Assembly (NCBI RefSeq): GCF_019145195.1
Contig: NZ_JAHSTW010000003.1
Coordinates: 186,001-250,000 of the forward strand
Source of the DNA: Pseudomonas siliginis
GTDB lineage: Bacteria > Pseudomonadota > Gammaproteobacteria > Pseudomonadales > Pseudomonadaceae
DNA: 64,000 bases
Direction: 5' to 3'
Shown here: positions 7,910 to 16,512 of the stretch, in pieces
How the letters are laid out: every line of letters starts with the position of its first letter
Numbering within the stretch: position 1 is the first letter of the stretch
Program-made: the position numbers and the translations under genes
The notes under the pieces: generated by a model
Seen by the model: the letters and a program-made list of their open reading frames with translations, nothing else
What the model was told of the DNA's origin: nothing
Database searches by the model: none

Positions 7910-9004
7910 ATGTCTTTTGATTTTCGCTTTGCATCCACTGACGATATCGACGATCTGGTCGAATTGGAGCGGATGTGTTTTACCCTCGACCGGTTGAATC
8001 AGCGCAACTTCAGCTGGATGCTCAGTCGAGCGAATGCCGCGCTGATTGTCGTCACCTCGGGCGCAACACTTTGCGGTTACGCGTTGGTGCTTTTTCACCG
8101 TGGCACCTCACTTGGACGCCTGTATTCGATTGCGGTCAGCCCCGCCTGGCGCGGGCATGAGCTTGGCCAGCGTCTGTTGGAAGAGGCACAGGCCTGCGCA
8201 TTGGCGCGCAACTGCGCATGGCTGCGCCTGGAGGTGCGCGCTGGCAACAGCGCTGCCATTCGCCTCTACGAAGCCAATGGCTATCAGCGCTTTGCCAGCG
8301 TCGAGGACTACTACGAAGACCACTGCGAGGCGTTGCGCTACGAGAAACGCATCCTGCGCGAAACACCAGCACCCGCGCGCCAAGTGCCGTATTACCAGCA
8401 AACCACCGAGTTCACCTGCGGCGCTGCGTGCCTGCTGATGGCCATGTCTGCCATCGATCCGACCCGTGCCATGACCCGAGCGGAGGAAATCCAGCTGTGG
8501 CGCGAGGCAACCACCATTTTCATGACGGCGGGGCACGGTGGCTGCAGTCCTCAGGGCCTGGCATTGGCGGCCTGGCGGCGCGGTTTCGATGTGCGCCTGG
8601 AAGTCAGTCACGCGGGCTCGCTTTTTCTTCACGGCGTACGCAGCATGGAGAAGAAGTCGATCATGAAACTGGTCGAGGATGGGTTCGCCCAGGAACTGGC
8701 TGCCACGCGAGTCGAGCAGGTGCTGGGTGATTATCTGCAGATCGGCGCTGCGTTGGCGGCCGGATACAAACCGCTGGTGCTGATCAGCAGCTACCGATTC
8801 ACCCGCTTGAAAGCGCCGCATTGGGTCATCATCACCGGGTGTGACGAGGATTTCGTCTACTTGCACGATCCTGATGTTGACCACAGCAAACTCAAGCGCG
8901 GCCTGGACTGCCAGCACTTGCCGGTCAGTCACCAGGAATTTCTGCGCATGACGGTGTTTGGCGTCCAGCGGGTTCGCGCAGCCGTGATGCTGCGCTCCCG
9001 TTGA
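7910..9004 (+). CDS. GNAT acetyltransferase fused to a C39-like papain-fold peptidase
   Basis: A 364-residue two-domain protein. Residues 1-150 are a GNAT acetyltransferase with RLYSIAVSPAWRGHELGQRLL as the acetyl-CoA binding motif A and AAIRLYEANGYQRF as motif B. Residues about 155-364 are a peptidase C39-like cysteine protease domain: Cys170 in QQTTEFTCGAAC, His304 in APHWVIITG and Asp320 in LHDPD form a complete triad. Such fusions are found next to RLAN/RimK ligases, as here across a 95-bp divergent gap. A plausible scheme is ligation by the ATP-grasp, and trimming and N-acetylation by this enzyme; this is inference. No signal or membrane segment. Confidence 0.87.
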   Translation: MSFDFRFASTDDIDDLVELERMCFTLDRLNQRNFSWMLSRANAALIVVTSGATLCGYALVLFHRGTSLGRLYSIAVSPAWRGHELGQRLLEEAQACALARNCAWLRLEVRAGNSAAIRLYEANGYQRFASVEDYYEDHCEALRYEKRILRETPAPARQVPYYQQTTEFTCGAACLLMAMSAIDPTRAMTRAEEIQLWREATTIFMTAGHGGCSPQGLALAAWRRGFDVRLEVSHAGSLFLHGVRSMEKKSIMKLVEDGFAQELAATRVEQVLGDYLQIGAALAAGYKPLVLISSYRFTRLKAPHWVIITGCDEDFVYLHDPDVDHSKLKRGLDCQHLPVSHQEFLRMTVFGVQRVRAAVMLRSR

Positions 9005-9014
9005 GGAGGGGTGG

Positions 9015-10634
9015 CTAGGCGCCGAGCACTTCCTCGCCGATACAGCAGCGATCCCTGCCTTTCTGCTTCGCGGCATAAAGCATTTTGTCAGCCGACTCGA
9101 TAAGAGTGGCGGGGCTCACTTCATGTTCGGCGGGTTTGCCAACCGCAATACCTGCACTGGCGGTGACGTGACCCAGCGGATGGGCTCTGTGCTCCATCCG
9201 TAAGGATCGAATGGCCTCAAGAATTTCCTCAGCCACAAGCGCCGCCCCGCGAATATCGGTGTTGGGCAGCAACACGGAAAACTCCTCGCCGCCATAACGC
9301 ACGGCGAGATCACCCGGTCGCTTTACCGCTTGCGCAATGGCCTGGCCGACGGCGCTCAGGCAATCATCACCTGCCGCGTGCCCATAGCTGTCGTTGTAGA
9401 GTTTGAAGTGATCAACGTCGATCATGATCAGTGAGATCGACGAACCTTGCCGTCTGGCCAAACGAATTTCCTCGACCAAAGCAGTGTCCAGCCGCCGACG
9501 GTTGGCCAGCCCGGTCAGGCTGTCGGTCAAGGCCATGTCCTTCATGGCCTGATGTGCCCGGCGCAGATCCTTTTCCATCACCATCCGTTGGCGCAGTTGC
9601 CTCAACACAATCAACCCGAAGACCGTGAACGCCGTGATTACCGACATCAACACAAAACCGGTTTTGATCAGGTCCCAGCGCCACGGCGCAATGATCGATT
9701 CGCGGGAAAGGCCGGTTTCGACCACCAACGGATAGGTGCTCAAAGCTCTGTAACCGTAAAGACGCTGGGTGCCGTCGACGACGGCTCGGACCTCGGCGAT
9801 CCCTTGATTGGAAAACGGCAGGTAGTTTTTGAACACCTCACTGTCGGCGAGGCTCTGACCGATGACCGAAGCGATGAAGGGACGCCGCACGAGGATGGTG
9901 CCGTTGCGCAGCGCCAGCACCAGTGCACCCTTGTCGTCGATCTTGAAATCGCCGTAATAGTCGACGAAGTAGCTGACCTTGATGGTGCCAAGCAGCACGC
10001 CGGCGAAGGAGCCGTCCGGGTTATTCAGGCGGCGGGAAATCGGGATGATCAGGTCGTCTGTGGATTTGCTTTTGACGACATCACCGATACGCACGTTTCG
10101 ATCGGTGTTGGCGCGGTGATATTGGAAGTAGTCGCGATCGGCATTGTTCGCCGGGTCCGGGATCATTTCCTTGTCGGTGACGATCCATTTGCCGTCCGGG
10201 CCGTAGATAAACAGTCCATGCAACTGCGGCATCAATTTGGCCTGCTGCACCAGCAAGTTGTGGATGCGCGCTACGTCGATGTTTTGCAAGCCATCACCTT
10301 CGACGCGCTCGCCCAGGGCGGCGGTCAGCACATCGACCTGGCGGATGGCGTCTTCGGCGTGTTGCGCAGTTGCCCGCGCGAGGTTGGTGACCGAATCACG
10401 CGCCGACGAGAAGGCTGCATGATAGTCACGCCAGGTTCGCCATCCCTCCACGCCGAGAAACGCCAGAATGACCGTCAGCATGAAGATGACTGTCAGGCGG
10501 AAAGCGGCGATCTCGCTGGCAGCTTTGATGGGAGCGGTTTCTGCGGCGTCATGCCCCTTGGTTTTGGGCATCTTACGACCGAGCATTTGAGGGTCCTTAT
10601 GCTTGTCATCTCTCATCTCTTGAAAGATGACCAT
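9015..10634 (-). CDS. Membrane-bound diguanylate cyclase with periplasmic Cache sensor domain
   Basis: About 539 residues. An N-terminal membrane helix (FRLTVIFMLTVILAFLGV), a periplasmic dCache-type domain (about 65-315, including DRDYFQYHRANTDRNVRIG and a second-half APWRWD exit), a second helix (TGFVLMSVITAFTVFGLIVL), then a GGDEF domain with intact GGEEF active site, DVDHFKLYND metal motif and an RPGD inhibitory I-site five residues before it. It should make c-di-GMP in response to a periplasmic ligand with product inhibition. The start at 10634 is chosen for AGGTGG six bases before; frame extends to 10655. Divergent from the small HhH gene, stop to stop with GNAT-C39 10 bp away. Confidence 0.92.
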   Translation of the reverse strand: MVIFQEMRDDKHKDPQMLGRKMPKTKGHDAAETAPIKAASEIAAFRLTVIFMLTVILAFLGVEGWRTWRDYHAAFSSARDSVTNLARATAQHAEDAIRQVDVLTAALGERVEGDGLQNIDVARIHNLLVQQAKLMPQLHGLFIYGPDGKWIVTDKEMIPDPANNADRDYFQYHRANTDRNVRIGDVVKSKSTDDLIIPISRRLNNPDGSFAGVLLGTIKVSYFVDYYGDFKIDDKGALVLALRNGTILVRRPFIASVIGQSLADSEVFKNYLPFSNQGIAEVRAVVDGTQRLYGYRALSTYPLVVETGLSRESIIAPWRWDLIKTGFVLMSVITAFTVFGLIVLRQLRQRMVMEKDLRRAHQAMKDMALTDSLTGLANRRRLDTALVEEIRLARRQGSSISLIMIDVDHFKLYNDSYGHAAGDDCLSAVGQAIAQAVKRPGDLAVRYGGEEFSVLLPNTDIRGAALVAEEILEAIRSLRMEHRAHPLGHVTASAGIAVGKPAEHEVSPATLIESADKMLYAAKQKGRDRCCIGEEVLGA

Positions 10635-10746
10635 CCTTTTCCACCTGGAATTCAATTTACTGCCTTGGCCAGGCTGTCGCGATTGGATCGTTCAAAGCCG
10701 TGCCGGGTCAACATCTGTAATTGAAGCGCGCCTTGAGGTGAGACTT

Positions 10747-11178
10747 GTGAGCGAAATCATCACCGCCGGTGACTTGAACATCGACCTGCGCAATGCCAAC
10801 GAAACCGGCCTGTTCAAATGGTTGCTGGCGAGTTTTCTGATGGGCAAAAGAATTCAGGGGGCCATTGCCGCCAAGGCGTATCAAGTCATAGTAGAGCAGC
10901 ATCACCAAGACACCCCGCAAAAGCTCGCGCAGTGTACGCACCGTCAACTGGTGTCGATGCTCGGGCAGGCGCGTTACGTTCGTTACGATGAAAGCACGGC
11001 GTCGCGACTGCTCGCATTGGCCAACAAGCTCAACAGCGAGTACGCCGGTAAGGTCGGTAACATCGTGGCGGCGAGCGCGGACCGTAAGGCGCTGGAGAAG
11101 CGCCTGTCCGAGTTCGAGGGGATAGGGCCGAAGACCGTTGAGATCTTCATGAGGGAAGCGGCGGCGGTACTTTTCTGA
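10747..11178 (+). CDS. Small helix-hairpin-helix protein, endonuclease III-like fragment
   Basis: A 143-residue protein starting at GTG 10747 behind GAGGTGAG; the upstream frame to 10627 lacks a better start and overlaps the divergent promoter. The C-terminal LSEFEGIGPKTVEIFMRE is a canonical HhH motif as in Nth/MutY/HhH-GPD glycosylases, and the N-terminal helices (LFKWLLASFLMGKRIQGAIAAKAYQVI) match the first helical domain. The protein ends about 12 residues after the hairpin, before the place of the catalytic Asp of HhH-GPD enzymes, so it may only bind DNA. Single gene, divergent from the diguanylate cyclase. Confidence 0.75.
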   Translation: MSEIITAGDLNIDLRNANETGLFKWLLASFLMGKRIQGAIAAKAYQVIVEQHHQDTPQKLAQCTHRQLVSMLGQARYVRYDESTASRLLALANKLNSEYAGKVGNIVAASADRKALEKRLSEFEGIGPKTVEIFMREAAAVLF

Positions 11179-11251
11179 ACGCCCGGTTCTGCATTGAAGA
11201 CGGTGGCAACACTCGGCTCACAGAGCAGCAAGTCTTCCCGCGAGTTCGCGG

Positions 11252-11464
11252 TCAATGGATGGCTGCCACCTCCGCTTGCTGGACTGTGGCTTCATCGGCG
11301 AAATTATTCGGCAGCAGGGTGCCCAAGCCAAATACATTCACCGCCATGCTGACTTTCAATCCTCGACAGGCCTGTTTGCAGTCGAGCTCAAAACCGGCGT
11401 ATGCGTGCTCCATCAGACGTTGAAAATGTTCAGAGGTCAGTGCCAGGACTTTGCTGCTTTTCAT
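11252..11464 (-). CDS. Small hypothetical protein encoded downstream of manganese catalase
   Basis: A 70-residue protein (MKSSKVLALTSEHFQRLMEH...) with two Cys in one helix (LDCKQACRGLK) and a hydrophobic C-terminal half. AAGGAAAACCAC gives a clear ribosome site for the ATG at 11464; the frame to 11560 is an extension into the catalase end. It follows the manganese catalase by 52 bp on the same strand, so they are likely one transcript. Family not recognised; co-expression with catalase suggests an oxidative or dessication-stress setting. Confidence 0.6.
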   Translation of the reverse strand: MKSSKVLALTSEHFQRLMEHAYAGFELDCKQACRGLKVSMAVNVFGLGTLLPNNFADEATVQQAEVAAIH

Positions 11465-11516
11465 GTGGTTTTCCTTGAGCAAGTGGCGACCCCGATCCGG
11501 GGCCGCCGAACGGGGT

Positions 11517-12398
11517 TCAGACATCTTTGCCTTGCACGTAACCCGAGCCCAGATCAGCACCGGTCACCGGCTCGCTGAGTGGGTCAGACGCCGTGCGGAT
11601 CTTCATCGCCTCCAGCACTTGTTGGTCCTCAGCCGGAAGGGTGACGGTCGCCAGACCATCGCCGCCGTCCACCGCAGGCTCTGGGTTTTCCACATACTCC
11701 CACGCGCCGCCCTCGTTCCACGGACCACGAACGTTGGGCTCGCCAGACATATTGAAGTACTTGTTGGTGAACTCCGGCATGCCCGGCAGTTTGCCCTGCG
11801 GGAAGTTCGGCTGGATCGAATGCAGGGCTTTTTCGAAGGACTGTTGATGGGCGATTTCCCGCGTCATCAAGAAGCCGAGCGCCTCTTTGACGCCCGGATC
11901 ATCGGTGATGTTGATCAAGCGTTCGTAGAGGATTTTTGCCCGTGCTTCGGCGGCAATGTTGGAGCGGAAGTCGGCGGTAGGCTCAGTGATCGAGTCAACG
12001 TAAGCCGCCGTCCACGGCACCCCGGCCGAATTGACCAGCGGCGCGCCTGCGCCGTAAAGCAGGCTGGTGATGTGCGAGTCATTGCCGGCGCCATTCAGCG
12101 CGCGGTACAGCTCGCCTTCCTCTTGAACGCCCTCGGCGAGTTGACCCTTGGCACCTCTGTTGAGCATGACGATGATCGAGCCGACCACCTCCAGATGGCT
12201 CAATTCTTCGGTGGCAATGTCCAGCAGAAGGTCTTTGCGCCCCGGATCTTCCTCGGCCAAGGCTTGGGTGAAATAGCGCGCTGCTGCGGCCAGTTCGCCA
12301 TTGGCGCCCCCGAATTGTTCCAACAGCAGATTGGCCAGACCAGGGTTGGGCTCCGCCACTCGGACGGTGTACTGAAGTCGCTTGTTATGTATGAACAT
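11517..12398 (-). CDS. Manganese (non-heme) catalase
   Basis: A 293-residue di-manganese catalase that dismutates hydrogen peroxide. The ferritin-like four-helix bundle carries the ligands in order: LEQFGGANGE (Glu), ATEELSHLE (Glu and His, ExxH), AAEARAKILYE (Glu) and TREIAHQ (ExxH). The C-terminal tail (GDGLATVTLPAED...) is typical of the KatN/YjqC-type group. It starts with MFIHNKRLQYTVRVAEPNP as these enzymes do. A small gene follows in the same direction. In Pseudomonas such catalases are usually stationary-phase/RpoS genes; no promoter could be assigned. Confidence 0.95.
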   Translation of the reverse strand: MFIHNKRLQYTVRVAEPNPGLANLLLEQFGGANGELAAAARYFTQALAEEDPGRKDLLLDIATEELSHLEVVGSIIVMLNRGAKGQLAEGVQEEGELYRALNGAGNDSHITSLLYGAGAPLVNSAGVPWTAAYVDSITEPTADFRSNIAAEARAKILYERLINITDDPGVKEALGFLMTREIAHQQSFEKALHSIQPNFPQGKLPGMPEFTNKYFNMSGEPNVRGPWNEGGAWEYVENPEPAVDGGDGLATVTLPAEDQQVLEAMKIRTASDPLSEPVTGADLGSGYVQGKDV

Positions 12399-12575
12399 TC
12401 AAATTTTCCTCAGACCAGGCTATCGCGCTTTTGCCCTGGTGGGCGTTAGCGCATGCATAGTTTGTGAGGAGTGGGTGGAGCGGAAATTTCGTTTATTGCA
12501 GGCCGGCTGGACGGACGGCAGAGGGCGGAAAGTTCCGGAAACAGGACGGTTGGCTTGACCCGGATCTACGACCAG

Positions 12576-12663
12576 TGTGGGAGCGAGCCTGCTCGCGAAT
12601 GCGGTACGTCAGTCACCGATTAGGCGGCTGATCCAGCGCTTTCGCGAGCAGGCTCGCTCCCAC
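12576..12663. repeat. REPIN: inverted pair of Pseudomonas REP sequences
   Basis: Two REP units face each other: GTGGGAGCGAGCCTGCTCGCGA at the left and the reverse complement CGCGAGCAGGCTCGCTCCCAC at the right, separated by about 45 bases. This is the usual REP doublet of the P. fluorescens group. It lies between the start of the catalase gene and the end of the methyltransferase gene. Confidence 0.9.
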
Positions 12664-12679
12664 CTTGGTTCGTTTGCAA

Positions 12680-14218
12680 TCAAGCGATTTTAAGCGCCCT
12701 CAGCACAGGCAGCGTCTGCTCGGCGAAGACCTGCGCCTGTGCGGTCAGCGCGGCGATATTGGCTTCGGCAGTGAGCAGCGGCTGGCCGTTCTCTACCAGC
12801 ACTTCACCTTGTTCGCTGATCACACTCCACGCCAGTTGCGCCCACTCGGCTGGCTGCTGTTTGCCTTGCTTGATCGAGATCAGGAACAGCTGCTGGAAGC
12901 GGCTGACCGTCACGCCACCGCCAGTGACGGGGCTGGCCAGGGTCTGGATGTTGGCGCCGTACAGCGAGCGTTTGCACAGTTGCAGATTGAGCGCGGCGCA
13001 GCGACCGCTGACCTGCGACTCGGCGGCCTCGCTCTGGCACGGAGCGACCGCGCCCATACCGATCAGCACGGCCAGGGCTTGTTCGAGGTCGTCGTAAGCC
13101 AGCGCAGTCTCGGACAGTAATTGGCGCATGGATTTGGCCGCATAGTTTTGCGCCGCCAAGGCATCGAGCACCGGGCCGTAGATTTCCGCTTGCAGGGTCG
13201 CTTCGCCGGCAGGACCGGTGACCGAACCCGCCACGGTTTCCCAGGGTTGCAGCAGCACGAAACGGCTGTGCAGCATCCTCGCCCGGCGTTCGGCAGCGGA
13301 CAGGCGGGTCGCGCCACGTACGTACAGGTCGCGGCGGAAGTGCTGGTTGACGAAGTAGTCCCGCGCTTGCTCGCGCATGATCGGATGTTCGATGGTTTCC
13401 AGAAAGTCCATGCCTTCAGCGCTCAGGTTGAGCGGGGCGACCGAATCCAGCGGCACTGCCGTGGTGGCGTAGTCGAGCTTGGCCGGGGCCAGCGCGTCGA
13501 CCATGTCGGCGAAGTACATGCAGTTCCAGTCGCGGTTGAAATACTCGTGGGCGACGTAGTGACGATCCTGACCCTTGATGCTCTGCAGCCGCGCGCCGAG
13601 ACTCGGCGCCGCAGCGGCATACTTCGGATTGGCCGCGAGCAGTGCTTCGGAAAATTGCAGCGCGGCGTCGATGCGCTGGTCGGAGCGCGACGAGGCATTG
13701 GCAAAGCGGTCATGCAGGCTGAACAGATTGCGCAGCGGCGCCGACGGCGACCAGCCGGGGAAGCAGTTGTAGCTGACGTAGAGCATGCCGCCCGGTTTAA
13801 GGTGACGGCGGGCGAATTCGACGATCAGTTTCTGATTGTCGCGGCTGACCCAGGTCCAGATGCCATGCAGGCTGATGCTGTCGAACTGCGGCAGATCATT
13901 GCGCGCCAGCAGCTGTTCGAAGCTGTCGTCATACAGACGCGCGCCATTGTTGGCGGCAGTCGCGAGTTCGATGGCATGGGCCGCCATACCCGGGTGAAAG
14001 TCGGTACCGACAAACGAACCCGGGTTGGCGGTGGCATGGATGTTGATCGACACGCCCTGACCGAAGCCCAGTTCGCAGTGCACGCCGTCGTTGCTTTCCA
14101 GCGTGGCGAACCCGCGCAACAACAGGCAGTAACGCAGGAACACCGGATTGATCTCCCGGCTATAGCTGTAGGTGTAGCCTTCGTCGGTGAAATAACCTTC
14201 GTTCCAGGCGTTGCTCAT
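12680..14218 (-). CDS. Class I SAM methyltransferase with C-terminal methyltransferase-regulatory domain
   Basis: A 512-residue protein. The N-terminal third has a SAM-binding Rossmann fold (CELGFGQGVSINIHATANPG as motif I, FVGTDFHP as motif II, LKPGGMLYVSYNCFPGW after the catalytic strand). The middle (ANASSRSDQRIDAALQF... to PIMREQARDYFVN) matches the MethyTransf_Reg domain found in large methyltransferases next to glycan or secretion loci. The C-terminal part (LYGANIQTLASPVTGGGVTVS) is a winged-helix-like regulatory tail. Monocistronic between two REP pairs. The substrate is unknown; similar enzymes have been linked to O-antigen or surface structures but context here gives no support. Confidence 0.85.
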   Translation of the reverse strand: MSNAWNEGYFTDEGYTYSYSREINPVFLRYCLLLRGFATLESNDGVHCELGFGQGVSINIHATANPGSFVGTDFHPGMAAHAIELATAANNGARLYDDSFEQLLARNDLPQFDSISLHGIWTWVSRDNQKLIVEFARRHLKPGGMLYVSYNCFPGWSPSAPLRNLFSLHDRFANASSRSDQRIDAALQFSEALLAANPKYAAAAPSLGARLQSIKGQDRHYVAHEYFNRDWNCMYFADMVDALAPAKLDYATTAVPLDSVAPLNLSAEGMDFLETIEHPIMREQARDYFVNQHFRRDLYVRGATRLSAAERRARMLHSRFVLLQPWETVAGSVTGPAGEATLQAEIYGPVLDALAAQNYAAKSMRQLLSETALAYDDLEQALAVLIGMGAVAPCQSEAAESQVSGRCAALNLQLCKRSLYGANIQTLASPVTGGGVTVSRFQQLFLISIKQGKQQPAEWAQLAWSVISEQGEVLVENGQPLLTAEANIAALTAQAQVFAEQTLPVLRALKIA

Positions 14219-14310
14219 GGGTACAGCCTCTTGTTCTTGAAAGTGATGGCAGTCTTATAAGGGGTTGTGATTGTGCGCGACAAATTGAAAAAACGGATAC
14301 TTCCCCAAAC

Positions 14311-14403
14311 CCTGTGGGAGCGAGCCTGCTCGCGAAAGCTTTTTTTCAGTTTGAATATAATCGGCTGACACGCCGCTTTCATGAGCAGGCTCGCTGCCAC
14401 AGG
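14311..14403. repeat. REPIN: second inverted REP pair, right arm degenerate
   Basis: Left unit CCTGTGGGAGCGAGCCTGCTC and right unit GAGCAGGCTCGCTGCCACAGG; the right arm carries two changes (CATGAG for CGCGAG, GCTGCC for GCTCCC). It fills most of the 338-bp gap between the divergent methyltransferase and phosphatase-autotransporter genes; the rest holds their promoters, not resolved by eye. Confidence 0.85.
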
Positions 14404-14556
14404 GATCTTCAACACATTCAAGCAGGATTGTTGGACCGATCACGCACCCCACGGCCCATTCGCGCAGGCATTTTGTCGCCTGCCGAAACTGTCATATTCC
14501 CTCCCACTCGCCTGCCCATAGTAACCAGCCCAACGCTGATTTCATGAGGCTGCACT

Positions 14557-16476
14557 GTGTTCCAACGTCTTCTGTGTTCGCTGTCCGTTCTGAGCCTGTC
14601 CATCGCCGCTGCCCACGCGGCCGAGCCTGTCACCCTCGACACGCCGCGCTTGTCCGGCATCGACAACTTTCGCGACATCGCCGGCATCACCACTGCCTAC
14701 TCCACCGCCCACGACGGCGTTATGCGCAGCGGCGTGTTCTACCGCTCCAACGCATTGACGCCGTCGGCGGCGGATCTGGCGACACTCAATGGTCTCGGCA
14801 TCAAAACCATTTACGACCTGCGCACTTCCAGTGAAATCGCCGCTACGCCCGACACGATGATCACGGGCGCGACCTATCGCAATATCGACATCATCGGCAG
14901 CACCACCTCGGGTGCGGACATCACCAATATCGCGTTCCACAGCGCCGCCGAAGCGGTGGCGATGATGGAGGACACCAACCGCGCTTTCGTCAGCGATGCC
15001 GGCATGCGCGGGCAGTTCGGCCAGTTGTTCAATGAGCTGGCCAGTGTCGACGCCGCGCAGCTGTTCCACTGCACCGCCGGCAAGGACCGCACTGGCTGGA
15101 CCGCCGCCGTGTTGCAGAGCATCGCTGGCGTCGATGAGGCGACGATCATGGCCAATTATCTGGCGACCAACGACTACACCGCCGCCCGTGTCGCCGCGAC
15201 CTTGAAAGCGCTGCCGCCGAGCATGGCCGCTGTCTACGAGCCGCTGCTCGGCGTGCAGGCCAGTTACTTGCAGGCCGGTCTCGACCAGGTCGCCGCCGAG
15301 TACGGCAGCATGGACAACTACCTCAAGCAGGGCCTCGGTCTGTCCCAGGAAACCATTTACGTACTGCGCGGCAAACTGGTCGAGTACAGCAGCTTGCCGG
15401 GGCAGGCCGGGCTGATCGGCAATGCCGCCGCTGGTGCCGAATTGCTGCGGCAGTTGCAGAACTCCGAGCTGTCCGGCACCTACAGCGCCTACAACTACTA
15501 CCTGCAATCGGCGATCGACGCCGGCAGTCTGGGCGGTGTCGAATCTCAAGTCGGCGGTCAGGTTCACGCTGATGCGGCCAGCTACCTGCTGCGGCAGAAC
15601 GCGATGATCGAACAAGCCGCCGCACCGTTCGCCAGCGGCAGCGATCTGAAGATCGGCCAATACCGCCTCTGGACCACCGCGCTTGCCGGCTACCTCGGCA
15701 CGGACGGCTCGGCCCATGCCGAGAGCAGCAACGAACACAGCCAGGGCCTGATGCTCGGCATTACCCAGCGCTTCAGCGAACAACTCAGCGCACGCGGCGG
15801 CTTTGGCTACAGCAAGGGCAGCGTGGGCGGCGCGGGTGGCGAGGCCGATACTGACTTCACCTTCCTCAACCTCGGTGCGCGTTACGGCCTCACCAGCCTT
15901 GAGCGCGGCATGTTTGTCGATGCCAACGCCAGCGCCGGTTACGTCGACTACGACAGCAAACGCGAGCTCGGCGGTGGTCTCGGCACTGCCAAGGGCGACA
16001 CTCACGGCAATCTCACTGGCGCGACCGTGGCGTTGGGCTATCGCCTGCCGCTGAGCAGCGTGATTGTCGAACCGAGCCTGGGCTTTCGCGTCAGTCATCT
16101 GGACTTGCAAGGTTTCAAAGAGAAGGGCAGTGAGCTGGCGCTCGACGTCGATGGCATCAAGCAGACCCGCCGCAGCGCGGTGGCCAATCTCGACGTGTCA
16201 TTTGCCCCGATGGCCGTGGGTGCGTGGCAGTTGGTCCCGGGCGTTCGCGTGGGCTATGAACGTGCGCTCGGCGATCAGCAAGTCGACAGCGAAGGCCACC
16301 TGCTGGGGCTGGATATCGAGCAGCGCGCGGCGTTCGACAACCGCGATCAGTTCAGCGGCGGCGTCAACTTGATGGCCAACCTCGGCGCCCTGAGTGTGGG
16401 CGCTGAGGTCGGGGCCAACGGTGGCGGTGACAGCCATGGTTTCAATGGCGGACTGAAAGCCAGTTACGCGTTTTGA
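14557..16476 (+). CDS. Tyrosine-protein phosphatase fused to an autotransporter beta-barrel
   Basis: A 639-residue protein. Signal peptide 1-21 (cleavage after AAAHA), then a Y_phosphatase3-type domain (about 25-290) with DNFRDIAG and SGVFYRSN signatures and a complete CX5R loop HCTAGKDRTG (Cys172, Arg178). From about residue 370 to the end is an autotransporter beta-domain (repeating amphipathic strands, final residue Phe, LKASYAF). The enzyme would be displayed at or beyond the outer membrane. Start is GTG at 14557 behind GAGG. It is single-gene, divergent from the methyltransferase. Y_phosphatase3 enzymes can act on phosphotyrosine or phosphoinositides; host or own-surface targets are unknown. 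Confidence 0.9.
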   Translation: MFQRLLCSLSVLSLSIAAAHAAEPVTLDTPRLSGIDNFRDIAGITTAYSTAHDGVMRSGVFYRSNALTPSAADLATLNGLGIKTIYDLRTSSEIAATPDTMITGATYRNIDIIGSTTSGADITNIAFHSAAEAVAMMEDTNRAFVSDAGMRGQFGQLFNELASVDAAQLFHCTAGKDRTGWTAAVLQSIAGVDEATIMANYLATNDYTAARVAATLKALPPSMAAVYEPLLGVQASYLQAGLDQVAAEYGSMDNYLKQGLGLSQETIYVLRGKLVEYSSLPGQAGLIGNAAAGAELLRQLQNSELSGTYSAYNYYLQSAIDAGSLGGVESQVGGQVHADAASYLLRQNAMIEQAAAPFASGSDLKIGQYRLWTTALAGYLGTDGSAHAESSNEHSQGLMLGITQRFSEQLSARGGFGYSKGSVGGAGGEADTDFTFLNLGARYGLTSLERGMFVDANASAGYVDYDSKRELGGGLGTAKGDTHGNLTGATVALGYRLPLSSVIVEPSLGFRVSHLDLQGFKEKGSELALDVDGIKQTRRSAVANLDVSFAPMAVGAWQLVPGVRVGYERALGDQQVDSEGHLLGLDIEQRAAFDNRDQFSGGVNLMANLGALSVGAEVGANGGGDSHGFNGGLKASYAF

Positions 16477-16483
16477 ACACAGC

Positions 16484-16506
16484 GAGCCCGGCAGGTTGCC
16501 GGGCTC
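16484..16506. terminator. Terminator-like hairpin between convergent genes
   Basis: GAGCCCGGCA-GGT-TGCCGGGCTC, a 10-bp perfect GC stem, just after the autotransporter stop and 7 bases before the convergent MscS stop. The T-tract is poor. Confidence 0.55.
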
Positions 16507-16512
16507 TTGCGC

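Noticed and set aside
14542..16110. 522-residue minus-strand open frame over the phosphatase-autotransporter gene
   Set aside because: Shadow of the real gene; low-complexity Ala/Gly/Arg composition and no recognisable motif.
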